From NCBI GenBank assembly GCA_022510905.1, contig JAFLSN010000005.1, forward strand, positions 1 through 64,000: a DNA stretch of 64,000 nt, read 5' to 3'. Below are positions 59,564 through 64,000 of this stretch, piece by piece; the stretch's first letter is position 1, and the number at the start of each line of letters is the position of its first letter. A model generated the notes under the pieces. The model made no database searches. It saw nothing but the letters and a program-made list of their open reading frames with translations, and had not been told where the DNA came from. This stretch comes from Treponema sp. Its GTDB lineage: Bacteria; Spirochaetota; Spirochaetia; Treponematales; Treponemataceae. A program made the position numbers and the translations under genes.

Positions 59564-60595
59564 ATGACTGGCATACATTCTCAGTTTAAAACCGAACGGA
59601 TAACATTCGCCTTGTTTTTGCTAGCCGCGCTGTGCATGCCATTGGTACAGGCTGAATCTGGAAAGCACACAAAAAGCGAGTCCAAATCTTCATTTTATTC
59701 CGAGCATTTTTTGTTTTGTGTGGAACCATTTTGTGGCGTCAGTTTTGGAGAGCTGGGCGAACACCTGTATTTAAACGACACCAGCGTGGAAAATACCCGT
59801 ACTTCATATTTGCAGTGGGAAGAAAATCCTGTGTTCTTGTACGGTGCCAACATCGAGGCAAAACTGTTCAACATTCATCTGAATCTTTCGGCAAGCTCAA
59901 CATTCTTTAATGTACGCAGCGGCAGCATGTATGATTCCGACTGGTTCATGCAAACCAACACCAAACAAAGTTATTCTATCAGTGATGAATACGTGCAGAA
60001 AGCTTTAAATGCAGAAGCCCGGCTTGGTTATGATTTTAAAATAAATAGCACCATTCTCCTTACTCCATATGTCGGCGCAAGCTATCGATACATTGCTTTT
60101 ACCTGCCCGGCTGGCGGAAAAATCTGGTACGACCCCATACAGTACGATGACAATATAATTTCATACAACGACCCGAACGCATCTTATGGCACAACCGTCC
60201 AGATTGACTATTGGCGCAAATCCATTTTTACCTGGATGGGATTGTCGTGCACCATACAACCTGTTTCTTCTCTTTTGCTCACTTTTTCGCCGGCTGTTGC
60301 TCCTTTTGTACGCATTGTCTCAGTTGACCACCATTACAACAAAGGCGGAATTTTTTTTACGGACAAACCGGAAGGATTTTTCTGTGCTTTTGAATTTGCT
60401 GCCGAAATTGCATTCAGGCTGAACGCCCACCTGGGGCTTTCTATTCATGCCACAGTGCTAATGCTTTCAACCATACATGGCGACACATATGAATCAAACA
60501 GGGAAGACATGCTTGGCGACAAAAACCCCATACAAAATGCCGGTGCATCTGAACTGACCGGCTCGATTTTTACCGGCATACAGATTCTGTTTTAA
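59564..60595 (+). CDS. Omptin-family outer-membrane protease (putative)
   Basis: 343 residues. A signal peptide (TFALFLLAALCMPLVQA) is followed by a beta-barrel pattern ending GIQILF. The catalytic quartet of omptins (Asp83, Asp85, Asp210 and His212 in OmpT) matches Asp124-x-Asp126 in SMYDSDW and Asp255-x-His257 in VDHHYNK, with comparable spacing between the pairs (129 versus 125). LQWEEN and YVGASYRYIAF resemble other omptin segments. Omptins cleave at basic residues on the cell surface. Coupled to the pseudouridine synthase gene by a 1-bp gap. Confidence 0.75.
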   Translation: MTGIHSQFKTERITFALFLLAALCMPLVQAESGKHTKSESKSSFYSEHFLFCVEPFCGVSFGELGEHLYLNDTSVENTRTSYLQWEENPVFLYGANIEAKLFNIHLNLSASSTFFNVRSGSMYDSDWFMQTNTKQSYSISDEYVQKALNAEARLGYDFKINSTILLTPYVGASYRYIAFTCPAGGKIWYDPIQYDDNIISYNDPNASYGTTVQIDYWRKSIFTWMGLSCTIQPVSSLLLTFSPAVAPFVRIVSVDHHYNKGGIFFTDKPEGFFCAFEFAAEIAFRLNAHLGLSIHATVLMLSTIHGDTYESNREDMLGDKNPIQNAGASELTGSIFTGIQILF

Positions 60596-60676
60596 GTATC
60601 TACCGTGCACTGCCTTGCATGTTTCAAATTTTTAACCACATTTTTATGCAGGCATCATGCATATTTCAAAAATGTG

Positions 60677-60685
60677 TGGTATACT
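60677..60685 (+). promoter_or_regulatory. Extended -10 promoter before the cytidylate-kinase-like gene
   Basis: TGG-TATACT (60677-60685) is an extended -10 element. The -35 region at 17 bp is ATGCAT, poor. It lies 8 bp before a small ORF and 94 bp before the kinase start. Confidence 0.5.
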
Positions 60686-60693
60686 AAAAAAAC

Positions 60694-60759
60694 ATGAACA
60701 CAGTGAAAGATGTGCTATCCGAATGCTACTTTCCAATTCATATTGAAACTTTTAATTGA
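60694..60759 (+). CDS. Possible 21-residue leader peptide
   Basis: An ATG 8 bp after the extended -10 opens 21 codons (MNTVKDVLSECYFP and then IHIETFN) to TGA at 60757-60759, 20 bp before the kinase ATG. It has no ribosome-binding site and would be translated as a leaderless message. No regulatory run of a single amino acid is seen. It may be a chance frame. Confidence 0.35.
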   Translation: MNTVKDVLSECYFPIHIETFN

Positions 60760-60779
60760 CTTTTATTTGGGGGCATCGC

Positions 60780-61424
60780 ATGAAAAAAATCATAACAATC
60801 AGCCGTGAATTTGGAAGCGGTGGACACACAATCGGGCAGCTTGTGGCAAAGGCACTGAACATTCCATTTTATGACCGAGAAATCATAGACATGGCGGCGG
60901 AACATTCTGGCCTCTCTCCGGATTTTATCACAAAGACCGAACAGAACCTTTCTTCCGGCTGGCTGTACAGCCTGCTGCTCAGCTCCACGTATGTATCCGC
61001 AGGAACAGCCGGCGTGCCGGCAGGAACACACCGTCCCATGCTGCCCTTGGCAGACCAAGTGTTCAATGCTCAGCGCAAGGTGATTATTGAACTGGCGCAG
61101 AAAGGGCCTTGCGTTATCGTGGGGCGCTGTGCTGATTATATTTTAAAACACAGCGATGTTATCAACCAGCACGATGTTCTGAATGTATTCATTTATGCCC
61201 CGCTGGAAGACAAAGTAAAGCGTTCCCTTGAACAGGGAAAAGTAAAAAAAGAAAGCGCAGAGCGTGAAGTCAAGCTGATTGATAAACGCCGCGCAAACCA
61301 TTACAACACATTCACAGAGCGCACATGGGGAAACAGGCCCCACTATGATTTGCTTATCAACAGTTCCCTGCTGGGTCTTGATAAAACCGCCGAAATGATT
61401 GTTGAGATTGTAAAGCGTACATAG
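60780..61424 (+). CDS. Cytidylate-kinase-like family protein
   Basis: 214 residues. The P-loop region is ISREFGSGGHTIGQLVAKAL, with IPFYDREIIDMAA following, as in the cytidylate kinase-like family distinct from true Cmk; CVIVGRCADYIL and the lid region KVKRSLEQGKVKKESAEREV agree. It presumably phosphorylates a nucleotide or similar small substrate, not established. GGGGG lies 6 nt before this ATG; an upstream TTG in frame was rejected. It converges with the CorC-type gene. Confidence 0.85.
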   Translation: MKKIITISREFGSGGHTIGQLVAKALNIPFYDREIIDMAAEHSGLSPDFITKTEQNLSSGWLYSLLLSSTYVSAGTAGVPAGTHRPMLPLADQVFNAQRKVIIELAQKGPCVIVGRCADYILKHSDVINQHDVLNVFIYAPLEDKVKRSLEQGKVKKESAEREVKLIDKRRANHYNTFTERTWGNRPHYDLLINSSLLGLDKTAEMIVEIVKRT

Positions 61425-61431
61425 AAAAATA

Positions 61432-62718
61432 TCAGGCAAAGGCAATGCGCACATTCTGAATACGCCGGGCGCTTTGATCTTCCACAATAAAAATGGCCGC
61501 GGCATTTTTGTCGCTGTACACCGCGCCAACAGGTGGAAGCTCATCAAAACGCTCCAACAGCCATCCACCAAGTGTATCAAAATTCTCGCTATCAAGATCA
61601 AGATTCAGCACTGCATTTACATCATCAAGCTTCATGTCGCCGGGCACAATAAATTCATTAGTGCCTACAACATCGATTCTGCGTTCAGGTGCACTGTCTG
61701 CCATGCCGTACTCATCCGTGATGCGACCAAGCACTTCGCGCAAAACATCGTCCATAGTGACAACGCCTGCATTGCTTCCGTATTCATCGAGCACCACCGC
61801 AAAATGTTCCCTATCTTTTTTGAAAAGCCTCAGAAGTTCAATGGCTCCCAATGTTTCCGGAATGAATAATACATCACTCATGCAGATGCGCACAAAATCT
61901 TTACTCTGCGTGATTTCCTTTGCGGCGAACAGCACAGACTTGTAATGCAGCACACCTACCACAGTTTCTGTTGTACCTTCGTATACAGGCAGACGAGAAT
62001 ATCGCGACTGGGCAAAGGCCTGCACAATAGTCGGCAAATCATCTTCAACATTTACATAACGCACCACGGAACGGTGTTTCATAATATCGCGGGCCTGTAA
62101 GTCTGAAAATTCAAAAATGCGATCCAACATCATTTTTTCATCATCACCGAGCGTACCTTCGTTTTGACCTACGTCCAGCAAAGTACGCAGCTCGTCTTCT
62201 GTAACGAGCGGTTGCTTTTGCAGAACAAAACGCTGTTCAACGAGCGAAATAAGCTGCCCTAATTTTTTAAACAGCCACACCAACAAAAACAGCACCTTTT
62301 GAAGAACAAGTATGAATGGTGCACTCCGCTGGGCAATTTCTTCTGATTTTATACCCGCATACGTTTTGGGAATAATTTCGCTAAAAATAATAATCAGTAT
62401 TGTAACAACGGCCGTTCCATATTTGATTGCAGCTGTACCAAAAACGCGGGAAATAAACGCTGTTGCCAATGACGAAGCGAGGGTAATCACAAAGTTGGTG
62501 CCAATAAGAACCGTTGCGATAACGCTGTCAAGATTTTCGCGCAAAAATGCAACCAGCTCTGCATTCTTCCGTTTTTCTTTGAGCATCTGTCGTGTTTTTA
62601 TTTTTGAAAGCGATGTGAATGCAGTTTCGCTTGAAGCAAAAAACGCCCCGCAAAACAAAAGCAACAGGATTGCACCCAACGGACATACCACCTGTTCAAC
62701 AAAAAGACGCACGTTCAT
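61432..62718 (-). CDS. CNNM/CorC-type membrane protein (HlyC/TlyC family), copy 2
   Basis: 428 residues. A DUF21 membrane domain (LLLLFCGAFFASSETAFTSL, then three further hydrophobic segments) is followed by two CBS domains (MKHRSVVRYVNVEDDLPTIV, SRLPVYEGTTETVVGVLHYK, VVLDEYGSNAGVVTMDDVLR) and a C-terminal CorC/HlyC module (GDMKLDDVNAVLNLDLDSEN, TLGGWLLERF). Members move or sense Mg2+/Co2+; the hemolysin name is historical. The ATG overlaps the stop of the upstream paralogue by 4 bp. Confidence 0.92.
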   Translation of the reverse strand: MNVRLFVEQVVCPLGAILLLLFCGAFFASSETAFTSLSKIKTRQMLKEKRKNAELVAFLRENLDSVIATVLIGTNFVITLASSLATAFISRVFGTAAIKYGTAVVTILIIIFSEIIPKTYAGIKSEEIAQRSAPFILVLQKVLFLLVWLFKKLGQLISLVEQRFVLQKQPLVTEDELRTLLDVGQNEGTLGDDEKMMLDRIFEFSDLQARDIMKHRSVVRYVNVEDDLPTIVQAFAQSRYSRLPVYEGTTETVVGVLHYKSVLFAAKEITQSKDFVRICMSDVLFIPETLGAIELLRLFKKDREHFAVVLDEYGSNAGVVTMDDVLREVLGRITDEYGMADSAPERRIDVVGTNEFIVPGDMKLDDVNAVLNLDLDSENFDTLGGWLLERFDELPPVGAVYSDKNAAAIFIVEDQSARRIQNVRIAFA

Positions 62719-63998
62719 TGTTCCGCCTCTTTTTGTGAATACACACGCACCTGGGCCACACGCTTGTCTTCCATTCGAATCACGCTGAACACAAAACCTT
62801 CCCGCTCAATACTTTCTCCTGTTTTGGGAATGTGCCCGAGCACTTCACACAAATAGCCTCCAATCGTTTCGGAATATTTTGAATGAAGGTGTAGCTGCAA
62901 CTGCTCATTCAAATCGATAAGCCGAAACAATCCGCTTATAATTTCGTCATGCGGATTGTGTATACGCATTTCAACACGATGCGCATATGGCTTGTATTCA
63001 TCATTTATGGAACCAAAAATTTCCCGCACAATATCTTCGCTTGTCAAAATTCCGTTTGTTCCCGAATACTCATCGATAACAACGGCAAGGCTCTGGCGGT
63101 TTTCGCGTAACATGTTCTGAATGCTTGACATTTTTTTTGTTTCAAGAATAAAAAGCGGCGGGCGCATAACAGTCCGCACAGAAAAGTCAGATTCAGAATC
63201 TTTGTAAAAAAGCAAATCCTTGATGTAGATGGTTCCCACAATATCGTCAATATCTTTGCGGTACACAGGAAAGCGCGTAAGCCGGAAGCGTTCTGAAAGT
63301 TCAACAATCTGCTTGTAGTTTGCGTCAAGCGGAACGGCAATTATGTCTTTGCGTGGAATCATAATATCCTTTGCGGCAAGGTCTGTAAATTTGAACACGC
63401 GGTGCATCATGGCCTTTTCATCGTTAGCGATTACGCCTGTTTCACCGCCAACTTCTATAAATGTTTTTATTTCTTCTTCGGTGAATGTTACTGCTTTTTT
63501 TTGCGGCCGCACACCACACATTCCAAGCGCAAGCCTGGAAATGCCGGTAAGCACCACAACCACGGGAGCCAGCACAAATTCAAGCAACACAATAAAGCCG
63601 CTTATAAAAAATGCGAACGGTTCAGGATGATGGGTGGCAATGGTTTTGGGAGTGATTTCCCCAAAAACCAAAAGCAGCAAAGTTCCTGCAAACGTTGCAA
63701 GTCCAATGCCGGCATTTCCGAACAGTTTCATGGCAAGGTATGTCAAAATCGCGGAAAGTGTTATGTTCACAATGTTATTGGCAACAAGCAATGTGTTGAT
63801 CAGGCGCTCTTTGTTATTTAAAAGCCGCCACACCCGAACGGCGCGTTTATCTTTTTTGTTACGCAGGAATCGCACACGCAATCTGTTGATTGAAAGAAAG
63901 GCACTTTCGGCAGCAGAAAAAGTGAGCGAAAGCAAAATGAGTACGCATGAAATTCCCAAGAGCACCCACATACGGGCCGGGGATGATTCTCCATTCAT
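62715..63998 (-). CDS. CNNM/CorC-type membrane protein (HlyC/TlyC family), copy 1
   Basis: 427 residues from the ATG at 63996-63998, 2 bp from the window edge, so the true start could lie further out; M10 (MWVLLGISCV) is an alternative. DUF21 domain (LLSLTFSAAESAFLSINRLR), CBS pair (IPRKDIIAVPLDANYKQIVE, VVIDEYSGTNGILTSEDIVR) and CorC module (LHSKYSETIGGYLCEVLGHI) as in its neighbour. The same domain order and shared motifs (TAF/SAF, DEYG/DEYS) indicate an old tandem duplication. Confidence 0.9.
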   Translation of the reverse strand: MNGESSPARMWVLLGISCVLILLSLTFSAAESAFLSINRLRVRFLRNKKDKRAVRVWRLLNNKERLINTLLVANNIVNITLSAILTYLAMKLFGNAGIGLATFAGTLLLLVFGEITPKTIATHHPEPFAFFISGFIVLLEFVLAPVVVVLTGISRLALGMCGVRPQKKAVTFTEEEIKTFIEVGGETGVIANDEKAMMHRVFKFTDLAAKDIMIPRKDIIAVPLDANYKQIVELSERFRLTRFPVYRKDIDDIVGTIYIKDLLFYKDSESDFSVRTVMRPPLFILETKKMSSIQNMLRENRQSLAVVIDEYSGTNGILTSEDIVREIFGSINDEYKPYAHRVEMRIHNPHDEIISGLFRLIDLNEQLQLHLHSKYSETIGGYLCEVLGHIPKTGESIEREGFVFSVIRMEDKRVAQVRVYSQKEAEQ

Positions 63999-64000
63999 AC

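Noticed and set aside
1..64000. CRISPR array or intact insertion sequence
   Set aside because: I saw no regularly spaced identical repeats, no cas genes and no transposase with terminal repeats anywhere in the window.

Overview
The window looks like chromosome of a free-living or gut-type treponeme (Spirochaetota, Treponemataceae). This is an inference from content: spirochaete-style lipoprotein signals, an EarP/EF-P rhamnosylation gene, a murE-ddl-murD block with a non-DNPR MurE, ComM, FtsH, tandem CorC/HlyC proteins and an omptin-like outer-membrane protein. Unlike the reduced Treponema pallidum, it encodes amino-acid (ilvN, thrA, a DAHP synthase/prephenate dehydratase fusion), purine (purE, purF) and pyrimidine (pyrF) biosynthesis, plus a secreted GH5 glycanase, so a carbohydrate-rich gut or rumen habitat is likely. 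No rRNA, CRISPR array or intact insertion sequence was seen; there is one tRNA (Leu, CAA).

Layout. 1-12 kb (minus strand): the start of a flavin-binding oxidase-like gene, a double-AAA ATPase, a decayed phage-type patch (frameshifted HTH gene and two small ORFs) led by a structured RNA, a B12-type radical SAM protein and a 2062-residue Ig-repeat surface protein. 12-20 kb: Nudix hydrolase, STAS protein, map, icd, murI and a divergent pair of small Cys-rich/pentapeptide genes. 20-30 kb (mostly minus): a membrane-anchored HExxH protein, ilvN, the aro/phe fusion, thrA and a TPR lipoprotein. 31-39 kb (mostly plus): TPR lipoprotein, lytic transglycosylase, OmpA-like protein, purE-purF and GH5. 39-40.5 kb is a gene graveyard holding a GNAT pseudogene and a dispersed repeat. 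40.5-47.8 kb: pyrF, two sodium-coupled amino-acid transporters, TauE/SafE exporter, a lipoprotein and earP. 48-54 kb: comM, tRNA-Leu, recQ and ftsH. 54-64 kb: murD, ddl and murE, divergent from an rlu-omptin pair, then a cytidylate-kinase-like gene and two CNNM/CorC paralogues.

Two observations stand out. First, about 3362-3496 on the minus strand encodes a nested-helix RNA ending in an intrinsic terminator. Its helices hold three G-U pairs that would be A/C mismatches on the other strand, and its apical loop is complementary to the ribosome-binding region of the HTH gene just downstream, an arrangement like the phage C4 antisense RNAs. Second, at least eleven genes have a good -35/17-bp/-10 promoter whose -10 hexamer ends only 5-9 bp before the start codon, so their mRNAs are probably leaderless, while neighbouring genes have normal leaders with Shine-Dalgarno sites.

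All coordinates and motifs were read by eye from the sequence; family assignments rest on recognised motifs and were not tested by database search.
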